Origin: Branchiostoma belcheri
Taxonomy: Eukaryota > Chordata > Leptocardii > Amphioxiformes > Branchiostomatidae
Direction of reading: 5' to 3'
Assembly (NCBI RefSeq): GCF_001625305.1
Contig: NW_017802379.1
Span: forward strand, 2,527,373-2,591,372
Length of the DNA stretch: 64,000 bases
The position numbers and the translations under genes were made by a program. Positions 23,655-34,309 of this stretch are shown here, one piece after another (position 1 is the first letter of the stretch; every line of letters begins with the position of its first letter). Below the pieces are notes generated by a model that was given only the letters and a program-made list of their open reading frames with translations, searched no databases and had not been told where the DNA came from.

Positions 23655-26243
23655 CTATCCTTCGTACAAGTCAGACAGGTCATAGTCCGGAGAGAGGTGC
23701 TCCTCTTGCTGACAGGTGTCTTCCCTGAAGGTCGCTCCCATGACCTTGGCCATCATGCTGGCGGCTGAGAGCTGGGAGGGAGTTGGGTTGTCCGGCAGAC
23801 AGTGGTCCATGAAGCACTTGAAGGACATGGGGCGGGTGGCACAGTGGTCCCAGCCGGCTCCGGTACGGGTCAGCTCGTGTATCAGGCACATCTCCACATC
23901 CAGGCTAGTGCACTGGAGCGAGATTTCTGAGGGAAAAATGGGTACAAAGCAAAGTTAAATACAGAAAGCCAGAATTGATATTTTTCAGTCTTCTTTGAAA
24001 CAGCCATGGTGACAGCAACTTGTGGTAGTTTATACACTTTTAGATTTCACAGAAAGTAACATTTTCTGAAAGTGATTGTAACTTTTCATTAATCCTCTTC
24101 AAAAGTCAAAAAGGACAGTAAACAGATGGTAAAAGAGTGTTCTTCTAACCTCCGGTGTACTGGAGAACCGTGGAATAGTCCATGTTCGGGCAGTAGGGGT
24201 GTGTAGCCACCATGGACAGGCCCACCACCAGGCGCTTGACTGCAGTCATCTCATCGGTATGGCAGTGGTGTGCCTTGGCCACACATCGCATGTACGCCTG
24301 GGTAGGAACATAAAAGTTAAGTTGAAAAAGTTTAAATATTTCCCGGCCTTTCAGTTTATAGGGCAGTACATGTACAGGATAGTTTCTATAGCCCTAAGTT
24401 TTTGGGCTAGTACACTGGGGTGTACCAACCAGAATGTACAATGTACCAAGAAAAGTCTTTTGTATGAAGCTGCGACCTCCCAAAAGCGAAGCCACTATTC
24501 TTCGAAATAGGCTATCGTCTGGACTCAAGAATATACATTGTAGACAGCGGATGGCAAAACAAAATAGCACATCGCATAATCAATGGCACATTAAAGGAAC
24601 AGGACTGTAAACATGCAGCATCATAGCTTGCGGGTAACAGCGGCAAAATGTTTTCAGATGTATATTTGTACCTGTTCCGTGTTGCAGAAGCGGTGCATGC
24701 CGGCCAGACCTCGCAGCTCGCTGGCGGGAAGCCGGTACATCGCCTCCAGCAGGCCCGAGCAGCGCCGGAAAACTGTCTCGGCGCAGTCGCCTGGAGGCAA
24801 CCGGGAATGATGTGTTTATGTGAGGGGGCCGGGCTACCTAGCCTCTACCAGGCTTCGGGAGGTCGCTGGAAAGAGTGCCAAATGGAGAGATAACATGCGG
24901 AGGAAGTTGGTCCGCTAGAAAGTACAGTTTGCCGCAAACCAACTCCTCTGGCATGTTATCTCTCTATTTGGCCAATTTCTACTTTTTTCCTCCGCCTCCC
25001 GAAGCCTGGTAGAGGCTAGGGCTACCCAGTCATGTCTTTCCCCCTTAAAGGATGTGGTTTCCTCGTGATATCGTGATACTTTTTTTTTCGACTCACCGTT
25101 TCTTTCTACTAATTGTTTATGTATATGCAACATCATGTATATTTTACTTTTGTGCAATTTTGTATCCATGCGTCTTTGTTATGCAAAAAAAGGCCATGTA
25201 TTTACCGATGCGATGCACTCTCAGTCCGATGGCCTGTCTGTCACCGTCCTGTGAGAACAAAAGAATCAGTTCTAGTCATAAAACGATAGCCTCTAATCTC
25301 CAAGCAGATCTAGATCTTTTGCTGCAAAGACAGAATCAAATTGGCCAGGCTGTTACCATTTTGCCACTCACTACTTGGGTAGCTAGTGGGTGGCGAAATG
25401 GTAATTGTCTGGCAAATGGATACTGCCTGGCCAACTTGATTCTGTCTTTGCAGCCACCAAACGATCTGCTTGGAGATTATGTAGCCTCTACTAGGCTTCG
25501 GGGAGTTGGTCCGCGTCTGGCAAATGTACTCTTTTTAGTGGACCAACTCCCCTGGAATGTTATCTGTCTATTTGGTCAATTTCTACTCTTCCCAGTCCCT
25601 TCTGAAGCCTGACAGATTGTTGACGAAACGGACGTCTCGGGTATTTTAACGGTCGATAACGACGCCGTCATTTGCGTCCCACGACAGGTTTACGACAGCA
25701 AATTGAGGACATTCTTGCGACAGACAGTATCGTACAAAATTAAAACTGCCTTGATTTGTGACGGGAAATGTTGCCGCATGTCCCTGTTGTCATTCGGTTC
25801 TGCCATGCCCTCGCTGAAAGTTCTACCACAAATTCGAACAACGAATGTTGACTGTGCCTTACACTAATATACTAAGCATGCAGCGTCTTGACTTTTAAAG
25901 TTAGGAAAGTTTACGGAACGAAACGCGAGAAGTTTCAAGGCTGTACTACATGTACCCGCTGAAAACACATAGTTCTTCAACTCGTTAGAGACTAACTTCT
26001 TTACTTTAGGCACGTTTTATTCCATATTTGATTTAGACCCAGCTAGGAGATAAAATTTCCCTTGAAATTTCAGTAGAAAATCCTGTTTCTTTACTTGATT
26101 AGCTATATCTACGTCCCCTATGGAGTATAGTCACGGATCGAGTGATTCAAGTCTAATATTTTTACCTCGTTACTTGCCTCTGCTGCGGAAGAAGCCACAA
26201 GGGACATCATTAGGATGATAACGGTAGCTCGTGTGCCACACAT
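23655..26243 (-). CDS. Secreted protein with 12 mature cysteines, family not recognised
   Basis: Five coding exons: 26243-26166, 25248-25206, 24790-24672, 24297-24150 and 23926-23655, phases matching at every GT-AG junction; 219 residues. Exon 1 is almost entirely a signal peptide (ATVIILMMSLVASSAAEA), so the product should be secreted. The mature part has 12 cysteines, an even number consistent with disulfides, in a spacing that includes CAETVFRRC, RFCNTEQAYMRC, AHHC, SLQC, DVEMC, HC, FKCFMDHC and DTC. It looks all-helical, with amphipathic stretches such as LLEAMYRLPASEL and no transmembrane segment. The C-terminus is acidic (DYDLSDLYEG). I do not recognise a named family; the layout is reminiscent of invertebrate secreted helical cysteine-rich proteins of the T20D4.11/DUF19 kind, but that is a weak resemblance. 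A good acceptor just 5' of the ATG (TTTCCCTACAG at about 26255) implies an upstream 5' UTR exon, possibly the one near 29.7 kb. Three MITEs lie in or beside its introns. Confidence 0.8.
24839..25018. mobile_element. hAT-like MITE with perfect 8-bp target duplication
   Basis: Ends TAGCCTCTACCAGGCTTCGG (24839 inward) and the reverse complement at the right end (to 25018). The 8-bp sequence GGGCTACC flanks both sides exactly (24831-24838 and 25019-25026). An 8-bp duplication with short inverted repeats points to the hAT superfamily. It carries no coding capacity. It sits in the intron between coding exons 2 and 3 of the cysteine-rich gene. Confidence 0.88.
25285..25483. mobile_element. Foldback element inside the cysteine-rich gene
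   Basis: The left arm begins TAGCCTCTAATCTCCAAGCA and the right arm ends with its near reverse complement (TGCTTGGAGATTATGTAG). Inner arms match further: GCAAAGACAGAATCAA on the left against TTGATTCTGTCTTTGC on the right. Its right end abuts the next element at 25482. It begins 36 bases upstream of coding exon 2 (25248-25206) on the minus strand. Confidence 0.8.
25482..25612. mobile_element. Diverged copy of the 24839 MITE
   Basis: Starts TAGCCTCTACTAGGCTTCGG, close to the left end of the 24839 element, and shares the internal block GGAGTTGGTCCGC. The right end is degraded (CTTCTGAAGCCTGACA). The abutting foldback at 25285 suggests insertion next to or into a related element. Confidence 0.7.
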
Positions 26244-26509
26244 GCCGTGCTGTACCTGTAGGGAAATCAATACAGGAAAGTTGGCAACATCTTTGATGAT
26301 AAACTTGCCGAATCGCGCTCCTGGCGACCACCCGCCCATAAGGTTGCCGCTCCCCACCTTAGCTCTGGGTGGGGGTCATTAACTCCCGACCGAGAGCTTG
26401 TGTAAACACAGGCACCCCGTCCTCAGCCAGCGTCATACAGCAGAAAAATAACTCACCCGACGAGTGTGCGAAGGACATTTTCACCAGCAATACTCAGCAT
26501 CACCAGTAG

Positions 26510-26750
26510 CCTCCTTCGCAGACTTCTGATGCGGTGGCGTTAATTTTTTTCGGGGAGCGACGCAGGTTATGCCGCAGAGGGACGGTTTTGCCGAGGGACT
26601 TTGCTGGAGAGAGACGGTTTCCGCGCTTCAATATAAACCGTCTCTCTCAGGCAAAGTCCCTCGGCGGCAAAACCTTCCTTCCGCGGCACATAACTCTCGT
26701 CGCTCCCCGAAAAATATTAACGCCACCGCATCAGAAGTCTGCGAAGGAGG
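26510..26750. mobile_element. GC-rich hairpin MITE upstream of a start codon
   Basis: The arms are about 100 bp each and highly complementary, with ends CCTCCTTCGCAGACTTCTGA and TCAGAAGTCTGCGAAGGAGG. They share further blocks such as GATGCGGTGGCGTTAA near the ends and AAACCGTCTCTCTC near the loop. The loop is AT-rich. No clear target duplication. It is located about 270 bp upstream of the cysteine-rich gene's start exon, probably in its 5' UTR intron. Confidence 0.85.
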
Positions 26751-26759
26751 TTAGTAATA

Positions 26760-28510
26760 AGCTGCTATATCCCGCCTGGCCAACTAACTAATCTCACCCT
26801 GACCTATGGTCTAGCTGAATCCAGTTAACAGCCCTACATACGGTCTTCCCCAGAGGATTGTCTGAAACTTTTCTTTGTGACATGTTGGCTTTAGTGCCGA
26901 ATTGCGAAGACCTATCCTCGTGTAGGCCCTGGCAGAAATCGGGGTTCCAGGTTACACGTGGGCGTATTATATAGACATGTACATGTAGGCGTGCACCGTG
27001 GCAATCCACACGAGCTCCGTCTCATTGCTGATCAAATCTTACGTACCTAGAAGGAAACAAATTGGCTCGTCGACTGATAGAAATTGTTACACGACTCATT
27101 TTTTATATAGTAACTTGGTGGCTTTGATTCACATATGACACGGTGGGCGGAAATTAACACACGTGTATTTGTTTCTAAGCAAGGCAAAACTTTTTGTACT
27201 TCTGGCAGATATGCTAGTTTCCAAGCAGAGGTTGAAGTTGATGGTAAAAGCTGCAGTCACACTTCGAAACCGATGCCCCGCCGGGTACAATAGTTTACAG
27301 CTTTCAGAAAACGGGCACCAAACAGAAGAAGGTATGGATCAAAACGCCAGTAAATGTCACAAGTATTAAGCACACCGTTTAGAAGGGATCAGAACTCAAA
27401 TCTATATCTAATCCTTCTTGGAATCCAAACGGTGCCGACAGTTTAAAAAGAGGAAAGACATTTATTTCTCTCTCGGGTTAGTTTTACATACCAAAATTAC
27501 AAAGCTGGCGCCTTTTAAAACGATTAATGACATGGTTGAAATCATACGAAGTGCGAAAAGAGCAGCTGTTTTTTAAAGATAAAGCAAACGTAAGCACAGT
27601 AAAAGTCGGATGATTAGTTGGCTTAGCAGTGATGATGTCAATACTTGCGTCATCCTTTGGATTATTTACAACCACCAGGATTGACAGTGATATCTAGTAT
27701 TAAGGACTTATATTTCGTCGTCTCCTCCTTTTTATCTTTCAAGCCAGGTACAAAGTTTTGAAACTGTACTAAGTGTAGGATGAGCTGGATGGACCTTTGG
27801 CAATTTTAGCGGAAGATTTATGTTTTTAATGCTTCTGACGCCATTTCTAGTGTCACTTCATACAGCAGTACAGAGGAGACCAGAGAGAATAACTCACATT
27901 TCGGGGCATGACACATAAACTATGAAGCATTCATCAAACCAACAAATTTCAAATATTTCTCGACGACTTTTTCGCTATTTTCTCGCACTTGACGTCCTGA
28001 ATATCAGTAGGATAGGGGAAGAAAAAGACGGACGAAGAAGAGGCCAAAACCCTGACCAAAACTGTGTGGATCATGAAGTCAGTTCTAGTGCTTCCTTTGG
28101 CATGGAATGTCAACTCAGACCTTGTCAGGATATCTAATGAGAACTGCCCACGTATTTTGGTTTCATGTCTTCAAGTAGAGCAGGTAGAGCCCTTAAGATG
28201 ACCCACTTGACGAAGCTTAATTGTCTATTTTTGTCCCATGGGAACCTCTTACCTCAAGATGACAAACGGGCGTCGCTTGTAAGAAAATGACACCAAGAAT
28301 GTAAAATTTTGAACGTTACTAAAACGGAAAGTAATTGGAAGAAAGAAATTACTCGCACCGACTATTAGTAAGAGTTTGTAACTACTCGTCAACCTTAAGG
28401 ATGAAAGGGCATTGAAATGATACCCGTTTGAAAATACAATTTTTGATACGATATCGGAAAATGATTATTAAGAATGCATTATTATATCGCAGCTGTGACA
28501 TCTAAAGATA
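26760..28510. other. Intergenic or 5' intron, nothing recognised
   Basis: No exon, RNA gene or mobile-element end that I can support. If the exon near 29.7 kb belongs to the cysteine-rich gene, this stretch is its first intron. Confidence 0.4.
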
Positions 28511-28520
28511 AAAAAAATCC

Positions 28521-28921
28521 CCACCACAAAACGGATATCAGTGGCCGCATCATTTGAAAATGATTTGGGAGGTAATTTTACTTGTAAAACCATCCGACAC
28601 ATTAGGAAAATGACAAGACATGATTACATGACTGTATCCTAGGCACTGTACAAAATTTTCATCACAAAACGGATATAAGTGGGCGCAAGATTTGAAAATA
28701 GTTTGGGAGGTAATTTTACTTGTAAGCGTATCCGACGCATTAGGAAGATGACAAGGCACAATTATACGGCCGTACCCTTGACAATGCAAAAGAATCCTCA
28801 TCACAAAACGGATATCAGTGGGCGCATGATTTGGGAGGTACTTTTTACTTGTAAACACATCCGACGCATTAGGAAAATGACAGGACACGATTACACGGCT
28901 GTATCCTTGGCACTGCACGGA
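28521..28921. repeat. Three tandem units of about 138 bp
   Basis: Units begin at 28521, 28660 and 28799 with CACAAAACGGATAT. Each continues through GATTTGGGAGGTA (or TAGTTTGGGAGG), TTTTACTTGTAA, ATCCGACGCATTAGGAA and ends near CTTGGCACTGCA. The third unit lacks about 13 bases before TTGGGAGG. The copies differ by scattered substitutions, so this is an old minisatellite. No coding role is evident. Confidence 0.85.
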
Positions 28922-29205
28922 ATTGCTATATCTATACTCCCATATATCGATACCAGTGATCATGCAATCATGGTACGTCCTGTACAGTCAGACACCTGAA
29001 TTATACTCAGTCTCTGTCCACAGAGGCGTTGATCAAGGAGAGACCGCAAATCTTACAAGTAGTTCAAACGTATTTCATTGATACTCAAGGAGATGAGAAT
29101 TTGATTTTCAACCTCTTTGTGATAACTAAGTGTATTTTGAAAATATGACAGGGTAAAATCGTCACTTTCTTTTTTTTTTGTCAGTAGAATTGACTGTTTG
29201 TGTGT

Positions 29206-29545
29206 ATGACGTTCGGCACCAAGGACAGGTCTATTCAACTGTCCATTTACGATGTCCAGCACCAAGGACCGGCCCGTTTAAAATTCTGGTATGACGCTCA
29301 GCATCGAGGACAGGTCTATTTACATGTATGTCGTCCTTGCATGATGTTCATCACCATGGACAGGTCTGTTTGACTGTCCTTTTATGGTGTACAACAATAA
29401 GGACAGGTCCGTTTTTGTATTTGTATGATTTTCAGCACCAAGAACAGGTCTGTTTTTGTACTTGCATGATTTCAGCACCAAGGACAGGTCCGTTTTTGTA
29501 CTCGCATGATTTCAGCACCAAGGACAGGTCCGTTCGTGTCAATTC
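29206..29545. repeat. Degenerate minisatellite of about 48 bp units
   Basis: Repeated core CAGCACCAAGGACAGGTC spaced by CGTTTTTGTA-type linker and a GATTTCAGCACC or GATGTTCAGC start. About seven units; the last two are nearly identical and the earlier ones progressively diverged. It lies beside a putative promoter, and the edge of the array runs into GATGTTCAGCGC at 29545. Confidence 0.8.
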
Positions 29546-29690
29546 GTGATGTTCAGCGCAAACGAGCTAAAGCTGAACTATAAATGCCTTATCCGTGAGT
29601 TCTGTTTTTTGCGATGTTCTACAAAGTTTCGTGATAAAGTGTACATGTCGCAAGAAAGCAAAATGAACTATGAATATCTTACCTGTGAGT

Positions 29691-29875
29691 TGTTTTTCGT
29701 CTCCGGTGGTTTTTGTCGAGCTTCCTCGGCGCGAGCGGGTCCCCGTCGGTGCGTGGTCTCAGGCTGTCTCTCGCGGTGTCCTTTCCCTCTCTTACGGCCC
29801 AGGTCCTGTCTAGCTATCCATCAGATCGGCTCGGGTTATATATGCGGGTCCGGCTTATTTTTTCTTCCGCCGTCA
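29691..29875 (-). promoter_or_regulatory. Putative minus-strand promoter and 5' UTR exon
   Basis: Read on the minus strand: an inverted CCAAT box (CTATTGGTC, near 29880), then a TATA-like GCATATATAACC near 29840, a GC-rich transcribed stretch, and a donor CTCACAG/GTAAGA at about 29691. This layout fits a core promoter with a non-coding first exon. The nearest minus-strand gene with an unmatched 5' acceptor is the cysteine-rich gene at 26.2 kb. The linkage is inference and needs transcript data. Confidence 0.45.
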
Positions 29876-29999
29876 GACCAATAGTAGCCTGGGCGTGGGC
29901 AGCTGAGGGGGCGGATCAATCGAAACCCGCACATCCTCTTTTATTATGACGTCCTCTCATGTTTTGAGCAGTTGCCCAGGCGTCGTAAGTAACTGTCTC

Positions 30000-32900
30000 T
30001 CACAGGGACCACTATATGTCAACATGTCAGACACAAAGGGGGAATTGACAAGCAAAAGTACATGATCTATGTATTTCTATAGGTCCAGGAGTGCACAATA
30101 AATTGTTCTGTCATGCTTGCAATTTTCTGTCTTAAGAGAGGCGTGTGTCGGCTGACGGGCAATTACCTCAAAGAATTTTTTTTTTGTATTAAAGAAGGTA
30201 AAGTTATCTATCTAGCATGTCTTGTAAACTATCATATAAGTTTCTCGGATCCTTACAAAGTATGAACACGCAAATCATACCACAACATGTGACGTAAAGA
30301 ACGACTCCACACTATTTGTCACACTGTGCGACTGTGAGCCTTGTTATCCTACTGCCATGTTTTGCCTGGATTGGATACAGTAGTTTGGCCACTAATTAAA
30401 CTAGCTAGTGTAAATTTATTTTTAGAATAGATACTATAATTTCTTCCCACTATCAATAATCTAGTGTTTTTAATACGTATGTGAGGGTAATGCAAGACAG
30501 CAGAGTGACCAAGTGTGGGGATAGTGTGGAGTGTTTGAAAATAAAACATACTGACTTTCTGAGGTTTGAAATTATGGTTAGATAAATCATAAGTGTGTCC
30601 ACCCGTGGACGAACATGGTTAGTAGTAGTCAATCTGAATTTCTCCACTTTTGGAAGAATCTAGGGTAAAAGGAAGCCTCATGAGGTCGCGGTGTGAGGGC
30701 CCTCTTCCCTCACCCTCCCAATTCTTGGAAGTCCGTCGATAATGTTCTGTGTAGGTGGATACTCCAGGCCGGTGGGCAGCGCAGGCAGCGCTCGAAATTA
30801 AAGGTGGTCCTATGGTCACTGACCGCTAAAATATAGGCTGGGACAACTTAAAAGATACTTTGGGACATTTTTGGGACAATAGAAAAATAATCAACATCAG
30901 AATGTCAGCCCTTCTTTTGTTTATCAGGCACACGTCCCGGCTTTCGAAACCAGAAAAGTCCCCCCGAATTTCCTGTCTACTCTGCAATCATAGTGCGCGT
31001 GGGAGTGAACAGTAGCAAACTAGAAAGCTTAAGTTGACTTCAAGTTCAAAAATCATACGATTATTTAAAAAAACAGGTTGGGACAGTTAATCTTCACTTC
31101 GGGACAATTGAAATTCATTTTGGGACAGAAATGGGACAATAGGAAGAAAAGTTAATTTCGAGGCCTGGCGGGAATGTAAGTTCTGGGTTCGAAGAATGAA
31201 GCACGCACTCTCACATGTTGAGTCACTGCATGTGTTCGTATTTCATTGTTTTGAGGTTGGCTCTGCTGCATCATGTCTACGGTTGCCTCTTGCAGCGGCG
31301 AGACATATTCTCATTTCCAGGCCTTCAAGCACGGTCGCAAACGTGTAGACTTGGAGATGAGCAGCCAAGTCTAGCCTGGTCGTCAGACGGGCGTTTTGGT
31401 GTCTTTGAACGTCCATTTTCTGCGTTGCTCACCTTCAAAAGCTGTGTCTAAGGATATCCTATATATCTTTGTCCAAGCGTCAACGTGGACTCAAATCAAA
31501 ATGTTCAAAAACCGCGTCTACGTTGCATTGAATTGAAACGATGCATGTGATAGGAATTTTCCATAGCTTTGAGTTGAAGCAATTTTCCTCTTAAATCAAC
31601 ATTTCAGAGCGATACAAATCCCCAACTTTCCCGGACGCTGTTTTTCTCTTCTTAAAAATTATCACCCCTATAGTCGCACTATACGACGACTGAGCACTGC
31701 CTCACTGGAGGTTACCATTTCCCGTAGTTCTTCATAAATCTCAGATGCGACCTAACCCGTCGGCGCTAGCCAGGCAAAGAAAAGATACATTGCCCAGCGC
31801 AGAATAGATGGATTACGGAGTAGTAAAAAATGTGATGACGTAAAGAAGGTCTTGAACCTGATTTGTTCACCTGTTTGATGACGACGATACGCTGAGTTTT
31901 ACAGCTGGAGTAAATATGCCTGTTGGGCAGATACATTACAGTACACTGATACTACAGGAATGGTTCGGATCTATTTTTAGAAGACACGAATAACAGACTG
32001 ATAAAATCTGACGGTGACGTACATGTACATACGTACACCAGGACTTGGACCTGATTCTCTGTGACCTGAATGACGTTGAGTTTACGTATGAGTTTACAGC
32101 TACCGTAGATACAGGTATACTGGCTAAGGCCAGGCTAGGGGTGCCTATAGCTTACGATCGTGAGTTTCGATTTTCTCCTTATTATATATGCATGCAGTTT
32201 TAGGCCTGTATATCAGTTATCACCGTACATAGTTTCTTGTTTTCCCAATATTGAAAAACAGCTAATCATCTCAGTCAACATACTACTAGTATGCATATCC
32301 GCTATTTGTCCTAGTATACAAATGAAGTTTCACTGTATTCAGTAAAATTGCTATGTATACTAGACACCCCTGAATTCGCACTTCTAGCAGTCCTCTGATC
32401 CAGAGGCAAGGTAAAAAGTTATGTTATGAGAGTTTCTAGTACACAACACAGACGCAATCTGCAGCTGATACCTCACGTATATCCTCAAGAAAAAACAATC
32501 TGACAGCGTCTTGTGTCTAGTATTTTAGATTACAAAACAGTAAAATTACTTTATGTCTGAGGTAGATGCGCCAGAGTTATGTATAAGTTCGTAGAAAAGA
32601 ACACTGATTGGGAAGACAAATCATAGTGCACCTGTCAGTATTTAATTCATCGACGTACATATATCTTCGGTGTGTTTATTTGAATTAACCAGAGAAATCG
32701 TGACAACATGCGAAACACGTAAAAGTGACAACAAGAAATCAGAGATTGCAAATGGCATGATGATGATCACAACTACCGAAATTTTCAGATATCACATTAA
32801 CAGGACTGTTAAGAGTAACAAGAGAAAGATGGGTGATGTGACATGATGTCACAATATCATAATTCACAATCAGGATACCCCCCTTCCTGAAAGTAGTGCA

Positions 32901-33260
32901 CAGCCCACAGTGTCGTGAGCCAGCCTGATAACAGCTGTTGTGTAACAAATTTAACAGGTCTGCGAGCCGTCCAAATCTTTTATTTCGACACTCGAAGAAG
33001 CAAGCGACTTGCATAAACTCTACTCATTTAATCATTTATTCATTTTTATCCTGTCTCGCCACAACGCCAATGCTTCACGCTTGTGTACAGGGAAGCTGTC
33101 ACATTTAGACTGATGTAGCACAAGCGCTGACTGATCCAGGATGTTAAAGATTGTCAACCATAGTAAAATATCAGAAATCATTGATACGGAGAGTGCCGCC
33201 ACTATGATGAACGGTTAGTTTTTGTCGTCAGTTTTTATCGTCTGCCTACAAACCATCACT
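30000..33260. other. Intergenic region before the LRR gene
   Basis: No gene recognised on either strand. It holds a possible foldback element (30791-31162) and a pair of diverged direct repeats about 190 bp apart near 31855 and 32045 (TTGAACCTGATTTG / TTGGACCTGATTCT, followed by GAGTTTAC-type sequence). Confidence 0.45.
30791..31162. repeat. Possible small transposon relic, GGGACA-rich
   Basis: Ends CTCGAAATTAA (30791) and TTAATTTCGAG (31162) are exact inverted repeats of 11 bp. Inside each end are several GGGACA motifs in the same orientation. No target duplication is clear. Confidence 0.4.
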
Positions 33261-33274
33261 TCCTCTGGTTAAAC

Positions 33275-34309
33275 ATGAAAGTGAGTGGACTGTTTTTGTT
33301 GCTCGCTGTTTTGGGAAAACTGAGCTCAGAATGTTTTTGTCTCCAAGAGAAATGTGAAGTCAACAAGATTCTCACTGGAACATATGTTACGTGTACCAGA
33401 CTGAATCTTAGAACATTTCCTTATTATGATATACCGTCCGAAGCTGCGCGACTCGAAGTTAATCACAACCACATCAGAAATCTCACACATCTGCCGACAT
33501 TGCCGCGTCTCTTCACCCTGGACCTAGCCTGGAACTCTATCGAGTTCATATTCTGGGAATCTCTGCGGAATTTGCCAGCTTTGGAAACCCTTAGTCTCGC
33601 ACACAACCGTTTGCATCATGTGAAGCTAGACATTGTTATAGAGCACCTGCCTAAGCTGAAACGCGTAGATGTACGTTACAACGAACTATCGTCGATTTCG
33701 CCAGGCGAGCTCGGATGGCCACAAGTGACTGAGGGAGTAATCTTCGGGAACCCGTTTCGGTGCAACTGCGACCTTTCTTGGCTGATTGTCAAGATGAAGT
33801 GCTTGCACTCCTGTGAGGAAAAAGATAAGACTCGTTGTTTGTCATGCTCGGCACGTTTTCTTGTTGAAAATCTAGACCACGGAAGTCTGTCGTGTAACCT
33901 TGGTGATGGACAGAACCAGGTCCTCTTATCAAGTGTGCCCATCCAACCGGCGGACTGTGAGAATCCAGGCGGGGGCACAACAGCTCATCGCAAGTTTGAC
34001 GTCTCCACAGACGTGACTAAGTCCATACATGTCAGCCAGTACTACAACCCTGAACAAAGGCCAACACAGGACAATACGAATGTGGTTGAATCTTCTGGCA
34101 TTACCACGGTGAATGATTGGTTTCCTACCAACGAATCGGACAGTAAGATTACGATGGCCAAAGGGGTTCCGATATCGCAAATGATGATCATTATATTTGC
34201 AGTGACGACAAGCGGTCTGCTGATACTGATGATCATATCGAGCCGTCTCTTACTCTTCAGGCTAGCGCGTAGCCCTCGCAGGCCGGATACCGATACTGCA
34301 GACGCTTGA
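33275..34309 (+). CDS. Leucine-rich repeat type I membrane protein, intronless
   Basis: 344 residues in a single open frame. Residues 1-18 form a signal peptide (LFLLLAVLGKLSSE). A cysteine-containing N-cap follows (CFCLQEKC), then about four LRRs with the xLxxLxLxxN pattern: ARLEVNHNHI, LFTLDLAWNSI, LETLSLAHNRL and LKRVDVRYNEL. The LRR C-cap starts NPFRCNCDLSWLI (about 159-171) and holds further cysteines to about residue 228. A Ser/Thr/Asn linker (about 235-295) precedes a membrane helix (about 303-323, MMIIIFAVTTSGLLILMIIS) and a short basic tail. The predicted role is extracellular ligand binding; there is no signalling domain inside. Amphioxus has expanded LRR receptor families, and an intronless copy fits such an expansion. 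The specific orthologue is unknown. Confidence 0.87.
   Translation: MKVSGLFLLLAVLGKLSSECFCLQEKCEVNKILTGTYVTCTRLNLRTFPYYDIPSEAARLEVNHNHIRNLTHLPTLPRLFTLDLAWNSIEFIFWESLRNLPALETLSLAHNRLHHVKLDIVIEHLPKLKRVDVRYNELSSISPGELGWPQVTEGVIFGNPFRCNCDLSWLIVKMKCLHSCEEKDKTRCLSCSARFLVENLDHGSLSCNLGDGQNQVLLSSVPIQPADCENPGGGTTAHRKFDVSTDVTKSIHVSQYYNPEQRPTQDNTNVVESSGITTVNDWFPTNESDSKITMAKGVPISQMMIIIFAVTTSGLLILMIISSRLLLFRLARSPRRPDTDTADA

Noticed and set aside
25052..25612. 186-aa plus-strand open frame
   Set aside because: It runs through two inverted-repeat elements and a minus-strand coding exon; the translation has no domain and mirrors MITE sequence.
28521..29545. CRISPR-like repeat array
   Set aside because: Units are long and diverged, without unique uniform spacers, and the genome is eukaryotic; these are minisatellites.
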